From assembly GCA_017469525.1 (NCBI GenBank), contig JAFUGG010000023.1, positions 1 to 46,190 on the forward strand: 46,190 nt of DNA. Reading direction: 5' to 3'. The stretch is from Bacteroidaceae bacterium (GTDB lineage Bacteria; Bacteroidota; Bacteroidia; Bacteroidales; Bacteroidaceae). The position numbers and the translations under genes were made by a program. Numbering within the stretch: position 1 is the first letter of the stretch; the number at the start of each line of letters is the position of its first letter. The notes beneath the pieces were generated by a model, which saw only the letters and a program-made list of their open reading frames with translations, was not told where the DNA came from and did no database searches. This document shows positions 13,965-21,727 of this stretch, in pieces.

Positions 13965-16900
13965 AGCGACTCGGTCTATACATTATTATATATATGAGCC
14001 TCGGCCTCAGCCTCTCGGCTCGCGACCTCCACTTCCGCGGCGAATCGCTTGCCACGGCACTTGCCGCACTCCGAGACATCAGGTCGGACTACACCATCAA
14101 TTTTATTGCCAACGACCTCGACCAGTTCCCCGTCCATGCCGACCTCACGGGGCTCTCCATGACGGAGGCTGTGAAGCGGCTCTGCGCGGGACTCCCCGTC
14201 AAGGCGAAGATAAAGGGGAAGGATATCTTCATCCAGTACGATCGCAGCTACAAGCCGCGCACCATCAGGCTCTCCGGCATGGTCTTCGATGCCCGGACGC
14301 GCCAGTACCTGATGGACGCGAAAGTGGAACTCCTGGCCGAAGACAGCACGCTTATCGACTCGGTGCGTGCCAGGCAGTCCGCCTTCTACTACGACGATAG
14401 CGGCCGGCAAGTGGACTACGACATACCGCGCTACAACATAGAGGTGCCCGCTCTGCCCCGCCACTACATCTTCCGCATTTCGATGGACGACTATCGGACG
14501 ACCTGCTTTAGCTATGAGGTGGACCGTGTGGGCCGACGGGAAACGTGGCGCAACGTCTCGCCCTTCTATCTGCACAAGGTTTCGAAGACCCTGCAGGAGG
14601 TGACCGTCAAGGCATCTCGCGTCCGATTCTACTTCAGGGGCGACACCGTAGTGTACGATGCCAGCCAGTTCCAGCTGGCGGAAGGCTCGATGCTCGACGC
14701 CTTGCTCCGTCAGTTGCCGGGCGTCGAACTCAAGAGCGACGGGCGAATCTACCACAACGGCAAGTTCGTGGACGACCTCTTGCTGAACGGCAAGGACCTC
14801 TTCAAAGGCAGTCGGAAGCTCATGCTCGAGAACCTGCCGGCCTACACGGTGAAGGACGTGGCCGTCTATGACAAGCAGACCGAGGAGAATGAATGGCTCG
14901 GACGAACCGACGAGAGCAGTCAACACCACGTCATCGACGTGCGGCTGAAGCGCGAATACATGGTCGGCTGGATAGCAAACATCGAGGCCGGAGCAGGACT
15001 TCGGCAGGACGAGACGCCCTACCTGGCACGCCTCTTCGCCATGCGGAGCGATGAGCGTTCGAACATACGCCTCTATGCCAAGGCCAACAACCTGAACGAC
15101 GAAGGCTCGGGCGACATGGTCTGGGGCGACGGATGGCAGCCCGACAGGTCGGGCAAGCTGAGTCGCAACGAGATGGCCCGCGTGGATGTCAACTTGATGT
15201 CCGACGACAAGAAGCGCGATTACTTTGTCTATGTCGAGGCGCATCATGCGAAGGAATGGCAGGACACGCGCACCACGACGCAGACCTTCCTGCCCGACGG
15301 CGACACCTACGACTATGGCTTCGCGGGCATGAAGAACGAAGCGTGGGACGTCTCGCTGTGGAACCGCTTCATCCATAACGGCAAGCGACTGCGGACTTAC
15401 GCAACGGCAGATGCCAGCTACCGCTACTTCCGCAATGCCTCCGGCACCACGTCGGCCCTCTTCTCTGCGCCCGTGGAGGTCAGCCATCAATTGCTCGACG
15501 ACCTCTTCTCCCCGACATCTTCACGCCCCAACCTGCGCGACACACTCATCAACCGCCAGCTTCGCGAGAGCAAAGGCACGGGGCACGACATCGAGGCGAC
15601 TGCCTATCTGTACGAGACGCTGAAGATAAAAGGCTCGGGCGATTATATGAACTTCGGCATAAACGGCAGCTACAAGGAGAACAAAAGGCAGGAATTCTCG
15701 CGCCAGGAAATGCGTGCCAACAGCTCGGACCAGCCTACCCTCTTCCGCCATCAGTTTGTCGACGCCCCGCCTCGCAGTAAGTTCAAACTCAATTCCTTCG
15801 TCCAATATACGTTTATGCTTGGCGAACACTACCGACAATTCGTGTTGGGCTATCGGTTCTCCCACAGCAATCAGCGCGAGCAGGAGAGCATCTACCGCTT
15901 GGACCGCCTGGCGAATGCCGACTCAAGCTTCTCTAACCCCATCGACTTGCTGCCGAGCGTGACCGAATACAGGCAGGTCTTCGACCGCACGAACAGTCAT
16001 CTGGCGCATTACATCGACAACACAAGCGCCTTTTGGGCCGACTTCAAATACGGCTTGGGGCAGAAGGCTTGGGGGCAGTTCTACCTTGATTTCAGGATTG
16101 ATGCCACGCTGAATGCGCAGCGTCACGACTATGAGCGAGGCGCCATCGACACCCTTCTCCACCGTTTCAGCCCGACGTTCGAGTTCAAGACAAAGCCTTG
16201 GCTGAGGACCAAGGACGGGCATCATGCCGGACTTGAAGTGCGGGTGAGGAGCGAGGCACCAGACCTCTTGAACGAGGCAGCCATAGTGGATGACACAGAT
16301 CCCATGAACATCCGCATCGGCAACCCTGACCTTCGATACGCCATCCGCACCGACGCGGTCCTGGACGGCAACCTGTATTCGATGAACAAACGTATGCACA
16401 ACCGTCTCGACCTCAGTTATGGCTTCACGCACAACGCGATAGGCATGGGCCAGATCTACGACCGCGCGACCGGCCGACGCACGTTCTGCCCGACGAATGT
16501 AAACGGCAACTGGGACGCCTCGGCCAAGCACACCATCAACTACAGCTTTGGTGACGGCAAGAAGCACAGCGCCAGCATGGTTACGCAGTTCAGCTATAGG
16601 AACAGCGTGGACCTGATGAGTGACAACGGACAACAGACAACAGACTACGGTCAATTGCCCATAAACAAGTCTGTTGTCCGCTCCGCTACCCTTTCCTTCT
16701 CGCCGAAACTGAGTCTCTCGCTTGGCAAACACACCCTCGGCTTCTCGTCGGATGTGGCTTGGAACCGTTACACGAGCGACCGCTCGACGTTCCAGAACAT
16801 CAACGCCTGGCAGTACCGCATCGGCGCGGATGCTATCGTACACCTTCCATGGAAGTTCGACCTCACCACCGACCTAACGCTTTATGGCCGAACGGGTTAT

Positions 16901-17137
16901 GCCGACGCGAGCCTCAACACAGCCGACGTCGTTTGGAACGCCCGCCTGGCTCGTGCGCTCTTCAAGGGCAAGTGGGTTGTGATGCTCGACGGCTTCGATA
17001 TCCTCGGGCAGCTCTCCAACATCACGCGCACCATCAACGCACAAGGCAGAATAGAGACCTATACGGGTGTCCTACCGCGATACGGCCTCCTGCACGTCAT
17101 CTATAAGTTCCAGAAGAAGCCCCGAAAGCAGGAATAG
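13961..17137 (+). CDS. STN-domain outer-membrane beta-barrel protein (TonB-dependent-receptor-like)
   Basis: 1058 residues from ATG 13961, which overlaps the anti-sigma stop (ATGA). The frame is open much further upstream, but that part shadows the FecR-like gene. Order: signal peptide (about 1-21), an STN-type domain (about 22-87, LHFRGESLATALAALRDI), a regulatory-like beta domain (about 90-205), a plug-like domain (about 208-310: LQEVTVKASRVRFYFRGDTV, YDASQFQLAEGSMLDALL, QLPGVELKSDGRIYHNGK) and a large barrel ending KFQKKP. STN domains usually pass the signal from a receptor to an anti-sigma, in line with the two upstream genes. No SusD partner is present, so ligand binding and transport are unclear. 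A heptamer-repeat insertion (16622-16680) sits in the barrel. A bidirectional terminator follows. Confidence 0.85.
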   Translation: MKRLGLYIIIYMSLGLSLSARDLHFRGESLATALAALRDIRSDYTINFIANDLDQFPVHADLTGLSMTEAVKRLCAGLPVKAKIKGKDIFIQYDRSYKPRTIRLSGMVFDARTRQYLMDAKVELLAEDSTLIDSVRARQSAFYYDDSGRQVDYDIPRYNIEVPALPRHYIFRISMDDYRTTCFSYEVDRVGRRETWRNVSPFYLHKVSKTLQEVTVKASRVRFYFRGDTVVYDASQFQLAEGSMLDALLRQLPGVELKSDGRIYHNGKFVDDLLLNGKDLFKGSRKLMLENLPAYTVKDVAVYDKQTEENEWLGRTDESSQHHVIDVRLKREYMVGWIANIEAGAGLRQDETPYLARLFAMRSDERSNIRLYAKANNLNDEGSGDMVWGDGWQPDRSGKLSRNEMARVDVNLMSDDKKRDYFVYVEAHHAKEWQDTRTTTQTFLPDGDTYDYGFAGMKNEAWDVSLWNRFIHNGKRLRTYATADASYRYFRNASGTTSALFSAPVEVSHQLLDDLFSPTSSRPNLRDTLINRQLRESKGTGHDIEATAYLYETLKIKGSGDYMNFGINGSYKENKRQEFSRQEMRANSSDQPTLFRHQFVDAPPRSKFKLNSFVQYTFMLGEHYRQFVLGYRFSHSNQREQESIYRLDRLANADSSFSNPIDLLPSVTEYRQVFDRTNSHLAHYIDNTSAFWADFKYGLGQKAWGQFYLDFRIDATLNAQRHDYERGAIDTLLHRFSPTFEFKTKPWLRTKDGHHAGLEVRVRSEAPDLLNEAAIVDDTDPMNIRIGNPDLRYAIRTDAVLDGNLYSMNKRMHNRLDLSYGFTHNAIGMGQIYDRATGRRTFCPTNVNGNWDASAKHTINYSFGDGKKHSASMVTQFSYRNSVDLMSDNGQQTTDYGQLPINKSVVRSATLSFSPKLSLSLGKHTLGFSSDVAWNRYTSDRSTFQNINAWQYRIGADAIVHLPWKFDLTTDLTLYGRTGYADASLNTADVVWNARLARALFKGKWVVMLDGFDILGQLSNITRTINAQGRIETYTGVLPRYGLLHVIYKFQKKPRKQE
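16622..16680. repeat. Heptamer array with inverted partner inside the STN barrel gene
   Basis: 16622-16649 is four 7-bp units GACAACG, GACAACA, GACAACA, GACTACG. An inverted partial copy, GTCTGTTGTCCG (16669-16680), pairs with 16627-16638. It reads as SDNGQQTTDYGQLPINKSVV, probably in a loop of the barrel. Confidence 0.85.
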
Positions 17138-17145
17138 GAAGTGTG

Positions 17146-17166
17146 GCGAGCAATTCCGTTGCTCGC
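17146..17166. repeat. Short perfect hairpin after the STN barrel gene
   Basis: GCGAGCAA and TTGCTCGC around TTCCG. No T run, so not by itself a terminator. Confidence 0.6.
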
Positions 17167-17210
17167 AATAAGAAGCTTCATCGCCGTTGCCCTATCGTTT
17201 ACGACACAAA

Positions 17211-17238
17211 AAAAAGCCCGAGTCACCTCGGGCTTTTT
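17211..17238. terminator. Bidirectional terminator between the STN barrel gene and rny
   Basis: AAAAAGCCCGAG pairs perfectly with CTCGGGCTTTTT around TCAC. A-run on one side and T-run on the other, between two convergent genes. Confidence 0.95.
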
Positions 17239-17260
17239 GCTATAGGAATGTGCCTTGGCA

Positions 17261-18823
17261 CTATTTTGCGTAGGCGATGGAGCGTGTCTCGCGAATGACT
17301 GTAATCTTCACCTGTCCGGGATATGTCATCTCGTTCTGTATCTTTGTGGCAATGTCGGCGCTGAGCTGTTCCGTCTGCTTGTCGTCGATCTTGTCTGCTC
17401 CGACGATGACGCGCAGTTCGCGACCTGCCTGGATGGCATACGTCTTGACGACGCCTGGATGGCTCATGGCAATGTCCTCCAAGTCTTTGAGGCGCTTGAT
17501 GTAAGCCTCGACTATTTCGCGACGAGCACCGGGGCGAGCGCCGCTGATGGCATCACAGACCTGTACGATAGGAGCCAGCAGTGTGGTCATCTCCATCTCG
17601 TCATGGTGAGCACCAATGGCATTGCATATCTCGGGCTTCTCTTTGTACTTCTCGGCCAGTTTGGCACCATAGAGAGCATGTGGCAGTTCGGGCTCCTCGT
17701 CGGGCACCTTGCCGATGTCGTGGAGCAAGCCTGCACGCTTGGCCTTCTTCGGGTTGAGGCCCAACTCGGAAGCCATGACAGCACAGAGGTTTGCTGTCTC
17801 GCGAGCATGTTGCAACAGGTTCTGTCCGTAGCTGCTGCGGTATTTCATCTTGCCCACGATGCGGACAAGCTCGGGATGCAGACCGTGAACGCCCAAGTCG
17901 ATAGTGGTACGTTTTCCCACCTCGAGGATTTCCTCGTCAATCTGCTTCTTTACCTTTGCCACGACTTCCTCGATGCGTGCCGGATGGATGCGTCCGTCGC
18001 TCACGAGTTGGTGGAGAGCCAGTCGGCATATCTCACGGCGTACAGGGTCGAAGGCACTGATGACGATGGCCTCGGGCGTATCGTCCACGACAATCTCAGT
18101 TCCGGTGGCTGCCTCGAGGGCACGGATATTGCGACCTTCGCGACCGATGATGCGTCCCTTCACCTCGTCGTTGTCGATGTGGAAGACGGTGACGGAGTTC
18201 TCGACGGCCGTCTCCGTAGCGACGCGCTGTATGGTCTGGATGATGATGCGCTTGGCTTCCTTGGTGGCTGTCATGCGTGCATCGTCCATGATTTCGTTGA
18301 TATAGGCAGCAGCATTCGTCTTAGCTTCGTCTTTGAGGGACTCAACGAGGCGTTCGCGAGCCTCCTCGACGCTAAGTCCTGATATCTCTTCAAGCTTTGT
18401 GCGCTCCTGATTGATAAGGTCGGTGAAGCGTGCGCCCAGTTCTTCTTCCTTCTTCTCGAGCAGAGCTTGCTGTGTCTCCATGCGTTGGCGCTGAGCATCG
18501 GCCTCCTGTTTGCGACGAGTCAACTCGTCCTGCTTCTGGTTGAGCTGCATCTCGCGTTGCTTGATGCGGTTCTCTGACTGCTGTATCTGTTGGTTGTGCT
18601 GACGCACCTCCTTCTCAAGCTCAGTACGCTTGCTCAGGAATTTCTCTTTCACCTCAAGCAGTTTCTTCTGCTTGATGACCTCTGCCTCTTTCTCGGCGTT
18701 CTCGCGAGCTTCCTTGGCAAGAGCCTTCCTCTTGGCTGGCACAACTGCAAAGTACCAGACGGCAACAAAGGCAAAGAAAGCTACGATAGCGACCAAAAGG
18801 CCGACTATGATGTTTGTTGTCAT
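17261..18823 (-). CDS. rny: Ribonuclease Y
   Basis: Membrane-anchored endoribonuclease that starts mRNA decay. 520 residues: one N-terminal membrane helix (about 5-27), a long Lys/Glu/Gln coiled coil (about 35-200), a KH domain with [19 protein letters not shown], and an HD domain with LLHDIGK (metal-binding His-Asp). Length and order are as in the family. It is the last gene of a minus-strand group with the coiled-coil protein and zapA (48-bp gap to zapA) and shares the terminator at 17211-17238 with the facing barrel gene. Confidence 0.97.
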   Translation of the reverse strand: MTTNIIVGLLVAIVAFFAFVAVWYFAVVPAKRKALAKEARENAEKEAEVIKQKKLLEVKEKFLSKRTELEKEVRQHNQQIQQSENRIKQREMQLNQKQDELTRRKQEADAQRQRMETQQALLEKKEEELGARFTDLINQERTKLEEISGLSVEEARERLVESLKDEAKTNAAAYINEIMDDARMTATKEAKRIIIQTIQRVATETAVENSVTVFHIDNDEVKGRIIGREGRNIRALEAATGTEIVVDDTPEAIVISAFDPVRREICRLALHQLVSDGRIHPARIEEVVAKVKKQIDEEILEVGKRTTIDLGVHGLHPELVRIVGKMKYRSSYGQNLLQHARETANLCAVMASELGLNPKKAKRAGLLHDIGKVPDEEPELPHALYGAKLAEKYKEKPEICNAIGAHHDEMEMTTLLAPIVQVCDAISGARPGARREIVEAYIKRLKDLEDIAMSHPGVVKTYAIQAGRELRVIVGADKIDDKQTEQLSADIATKIQNEMTYPGQVKITVIRETRSIAYAK

Positions 18824-18871
18824 GAATTATAAAAGTTTGTTGTTAATATTCGGGGTCACTTACTCTCTTTC

Positions 18872-19162
18872 TTACTTACTGACGAGTGCGGCCTCGACTT
18901 CCGTAAGCAGCGGGCGGAGGGCTTGCAGTACAGGCTCAGCATCATAGGCGGACTCCTGACGCTTGCTTTGCACTGCAATGTCGAGGATAGTCATCACCAG
19001 ATACATCTCTGTGCTCTGTCCGGGATAGCTGCTCGTATAGAAACTGAATCTCTCCTTGATGAGTTTCTCGGCCTGACGATAGACATATTCTTCGTCACGC
19101 TTGATGGTCATGGGCAAAGTCCATGAGCCAAAGTGGAGAGTTATTGAAAGGGTGTCATCCAT
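18872..19162 (-). CDS. zapA: Cell division protein ZapA
   Basis: A 96-residue FtsZ-ring-associated protein. The N-terminal half is the beta-beta-alpha head (SITLHFGSWTLPMTIKRDEE, then EYVYRQAEKLIKERF). The C-terminal half is helical, containing MYLVMTILDIAVQS. ZapA cross-links FtsZ filaments at mid-cell. It sits between a small coiled-coil protein (31-bp gap) and rny, an order found in Bacteroidetes. Confidence 0.88.
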   Translation of the reverse strand: MDDTLSITLHFGSWTLPMTIKRDEEYVYRQAEKLIKERFSFYTSSYPGQSTEMYLVMTILDIAVQSKRQESAYDAEPVLQALRPLLTEVEAALVSK

Positions 19163-19193
19163 TGCTCTTGATTGTTAAGTCTCTGATTCGTTC

Positions 19194-19493
19194 CTACTGT
19201 GTTACTTTAAGCATAGAGATGCACCGGTCAATATCGCGCACCATCGTCCTGATACGGCCACGCATGTCTTTGACATCGTTGTCGGCCATGTCGATGTATT
19301 TTGCCATCTTAAGATGGCTGTATTGCTGCTTGAGTTCTTCGTTCTGAACCTGTAGTCTCAGAATCTCTTCGTCTTTTTCGCTGAGCAGCTTGCGCAAGCT
19401 ATCCTGCTCCCCCTGCAGTTTGTCCTGCTGCAGGATGAGCTGCCTGACGCGTGTCTCCAGCTGCGTGATGAGATTCTTCAACTCTTGGTTCAT
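19194..19493 (-). CDS. Small coiled-coil protein, zapA neighbour
   Basis: A 99-residue protein predicted to be nearly all coiled coil (about residues 3-62, heptads in LITQLETRVRQLILQQDKLQ and LRKLLSEKDEEILRLQVQ), then a short helical C-terminus. There is no signal or membrane segment. It resembles ZapB in size and form, and its place directly before zapA fits a division role, but I do not recognise a named family. First gene of the operon, with a -7 box at 19517-19524. Confidence 0.75.
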   Translation of the reverse strand: MNQELKNLITQLETRVRQLILQQDKLQGEQDSLRKLLSEKDEEILRLQVQNEELKQQYSHLKMAKYIDMADNDVKDMRGRIRTMVRDIDRCISMLKVTQ

Positions 19494-19516
19494 GACTTAA
19501 TAACTCAATTTGCGGG

Positions 19517-19524
19517 CAAAGATA
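19517..19524 (-). promoter_or_regulatory. Bacteroidetes -7 box for the coiled-coil/zapA/rny operon
   Basis: TATCTTTG on the minus strand, a full TAnnTTTG match, 24 bp before the first ATG. Confidence 0.65.
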
Positions 19525-19549
19525 ATACTTTTTTTCTCAATATGCAAGT

Positions 19550-20179
19550 TTATTGCTCACTATTTTTCTTTGGCTCCTTTTTTGCGAGCATAACAATGGT
19601 GTGTACGTATTCTGTCATCCATTGTTCTGTGTAGCCAAGCATGCTTTGGTATCTGCGGACGGAGAAACAAGCGCGGCGAACGCCTTCGTCCTTCCAATCG
19701 TTCTTCGTCATAATGTCATGAACCTGCTTTGCCGTCATCTCGCGAAGGGCACCGCGGAAGAAGCTGGGCAGGCGCATCTTCCACTGCATGAGGTTGCCCA
19801 TGAGCATCATGAGGTCCTGACTAAAGCCTTGGAACTGGATGAGATAGCTTTGTGCATCCTGTATCTTGCGGCAGTGCTTGCGTATGCTGCCGTCTATCTC
19901 TGCGAAGAAGTCGTCGCTCACTTTGTAGATGTCCTGCATAAGTTTGCGGCAGTACTTCTTCTCGGCAATGCCAAGCTTGTTGTTGATAGTGGCAACACGA
20001 TACGTTTGCTTGAAGATGCGCAGGTCGGGCAATGCTCCGAGATTGTTGATGCCGAGCTGGGAGGCTATTACTGCCTGATAGTAGACACGGATGAGGAGCA
20101 TGAAATCCTCCATGCCTCCTGCCTTTACCTGGTCTTTTTCCTTGTTTCTTCCGAAGAGTTTACTGAATATAGATGCCAT
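19550..20179 (-). CDS. Conserved hypothetical protein of 209 residues
   Basis: I do not recognise a function. The protein has a short basic N-terminus (IFSKLFGRNKEKDQ), no signal peptide and no membrane segment. It is helix-rich, with LLIRVYYQAVIASQLGINNL, NNKLGIAEKKYCRKLMQDIY and QGFSQDLMMLMGNLMQWKMR, and ends in a Lys-rich tail. It lies 30 bp after the sugar transferase on the same strand with no promoter box of its own, so the two are probably co-transcribed. That hints at an envelope-polysaccharide link, but it is only context. Confidence 0.7.
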   Translation of the reverse strand: MASIFSKLFGRNKEKDQVKAGGMEDFMLLIRVYYQAVIASQLGINNLGALPDLRIFKQTYRVATINNKLGIAEKKYCRKLMQDIYKVSDDFFAEIDGSIRKHCRKIQDAQSYLIQFQGFSQDLMMLMGNLMQWKMRLPSFFRGALREMTAKQVHDIMTKNDWKDEGVRRACFSVRRYQSMLGYTEQWMTEYVHTIVMLAKKEPKKNSEQ

Positions 20180-20209
20180 GTTCGTTTACTATTTGCTATT
20201 AAGTTGTTT

Positions 20210-21526
20210 TTACATTATATAATTAATGGATTTAGCCTTTGACTGCCTCAGTAGTGTGGCGAGACGCTGTAGCATGATGCGCGTGTCGAGCCAGAAGCCC
20301 CAGTTGCGGTAATACCAGATGTCGGCTTTTGTGCTGCCTTGGCTTTGCGACGAGAGGTGATAGCTTGTGATGCCTGCCTTGAGACGGTAGTCGGGGGCAT
20401 GTGATTGCCTGAGTTCTCGGCGGTAATTGGGGTAGCGCTCTGGCTGCATCATCTGTGAACCGACGATTGTCATGCTGCCCCACAGTACGCAAAGGAACTG
20501 TGGCAACAGTTCCAGACGTGAGGCAGAAAGGAATTTACCGAAGGGGAAGTAGCCTGGGTCGCCCGTGCCTTCGAAGAAGGAAGGTGCAGCCTCGAAGTGG
20601 CGTGTGCGGAAGGTGAGGCATTGGAACGTCTTGCCATTCATGCCGCACATGTGCCGAGTCATAATGACGGGACCACGGCTTTGCCTTTTGATGCAGATGT
20701 AGGCAACAAGGGCAAAGAGGGGGAAGACGGTGAGCAGGACGAGGAGGCTTAGCACGATGTCTGTCAGTCGCTTTACCATTCGGTTAGGGATACTATTGAG
20801 AGGGAGCCTGGCAGGTGAAAGGACACATACGGAGCCGCGGCATTCGTTCTGCATCGTCTGAGGCAGGGTGGCAAGAGGAAGAGGCAGGATATGAAGCGAC
20901 AGGCTCAGTTTGCGGCAAGTGTGTGCTACATCTTCGAACTCTGCTTCTGGCAGGCAAGTCGGTGCAATGTAGACACTCTTCGTATTGGGATGTGCTGCGA
21001 TGTGTGCCTCCAGCTGTTGTGCTGTCTGTACTTCCAGACGAGAGAGCTTGAGGCCGTATGTGTTTTGCTGCAGTGCTTGCTGCTGCCAGGCAGTTTCCTC
21101 GCTACAGATAAGCACGCCGTGCTCAGGATGCCGCATGGCATAGCGGATGAACCAGCTGTTGAGGATGAGGCGTTCTATGGCGAGTCCTGTGGCAAACAGA
21201 ATGAAGCAGATGAAAAGCAACCAAAGATAGGAGTCGAAGATAGCTGCTACAGCGCAGACGATAAGTGCTGTCTTCGTGGCACATGCCACTATTTCGTCTC
21301 GTCTGGCAGTTCTGCTGAATGTATTGGCGGGGATAGCTTGCACGACAATGACATAGAACAGAATGGCCGAGACAGTCTCGACGAGCGTCTGCACCACTTC
21401 GTTTTGGTCATTCGTTATTCTGGCCGCTATGTGGAGGCAGGCAGTCCAGGTGAGTGCCTCAAGCAGAAGCGTCAGGCCGTCGCGAAGCCAGTGTCGGACA
21501 GATATGTGCATTGTTTCTTTTTGCAT
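20210..21526 (-). CDS. Divergent polyprenyl-phosphate sugar-phosphotransferase (exopolysaccharide initiation family)
   Basis: A 438-residue membrane protein. Four to five hydrophobic segments lie at the N-terminus, then a soluble region, another membrane segment (KRLTDIVLSLLVLLTVFPLF) and a C-terminal domain of the bacterial sugar transferase family: RGPVIM, NGKTF, LPQFLCVLWGSMTIVG, AGITSY. These enzymes move sugar-1-phosphate onto undecaprenyl phosphate. Here the usual SLDELPQ has become SRLELLPQ, so the catalytic Asp-Glu pair is Glu339-Leu340, and KFRSM has become TFRTR. Activity is therefore uncertain. I start at ATG 21526. A longer frame to 21658 would place 44 residues across and upstream of the -7 box at 21571-21578. 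It is divergent from the BY-kinase gene. Confidence 0.82.
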   Translation of the reverse strand: MQKETMHISVRHWLRDGLTLLLEALTWTACLHIAARITNDQNEVVQTLVETVSAILFYVIVVQAIPANTFSRTARRDEIVACATKTALIVCAVAAIFDSYLWLLFICFILFATGLAIERLILNSWFIRYAMRHPEHGVLICSEETAWQQQALQQNTYGLKLSRLEVQTAQQLEAHIAAHPNTKSVYIAPTCLPEAEFEDVAHTCRKLSLSLHILPLPLATLPQTMQNECRGSVCVLSPARLPLNSIPNRMVKRLTDIVLSLLVLLTVFPLFALVAYICIKRQSRGPVIMTRHMCGMNGKTFQCLTFRTRHFEAAPSFFEGTGDPGYFPFGKFLSASRLELLPQFLCVLWGSMTIVGSQMMQPERYPNYRRELRQSHAPDYRLKAGITSYHLSSQSQGSTKADIWYYRNWGFWLDTRIMLQRLATLLRQSKAKSINYIM

Positions 21527-21570
21527 TATCTTGGATTGGGGATGCGCATTATGTGTGCATACTTCGTAGG

Positions 21571-21578
21571 CAAAGTTA
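21571..21578 (-). promoter_or_regulatory. Bacteroidetes -7 box for the sugar transferase
   Basis: TAACTTTG on the minus strand, 44 bp before ATG 21526. It decides the start of that gene. Confidence 0.65.
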
Positions 21579-21673
21579 CGACTTTTTATCCGATTGTAAG
21601 GTGCTGAAGGTAGAGAAATATGAAGTAAAGACAATTTTTCCGGTAATTTCTTTATCATTATAATAATTATTTG

Positions 21674-21681
21674 TATCTTTG
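21674..21681 (+). promoter_or_regulatory. Bacteroidetes -7 box for the BY-kinase gene
   Basis: TATCTTTG, a full TAnnTTTG match, 46 bp before ATG 21728. Confidence 0.65.
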
Positions 21682-21727
21682 CACGCTGATTGGATAATAA
21701 CGCAGGTTAATTAAATTTCAAGATAAC

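Noticed and set aside
13976..15490. A 504-codon open frame on the minus strand inside the STN barrel gene (likewise 31320-32846 minus in susC-1 and 17255-18382 plus in rny)
   Set aside because: These are antisense shadows of strongly supported genes, with composition following the sense codons and no recognisable domains.
18824..19193. 6S RNA next to zapA, as in gamma-proteobacteria
   Set aside because: The gaps around zapA are 48 and 31 bp, too short, and show no suitable long hairpin.
21527..21658. Longer N-terminus for the sugar transferase
   Set aside because: It would run through the -7 box at 21571-21578 and adds residues with no family similarity.
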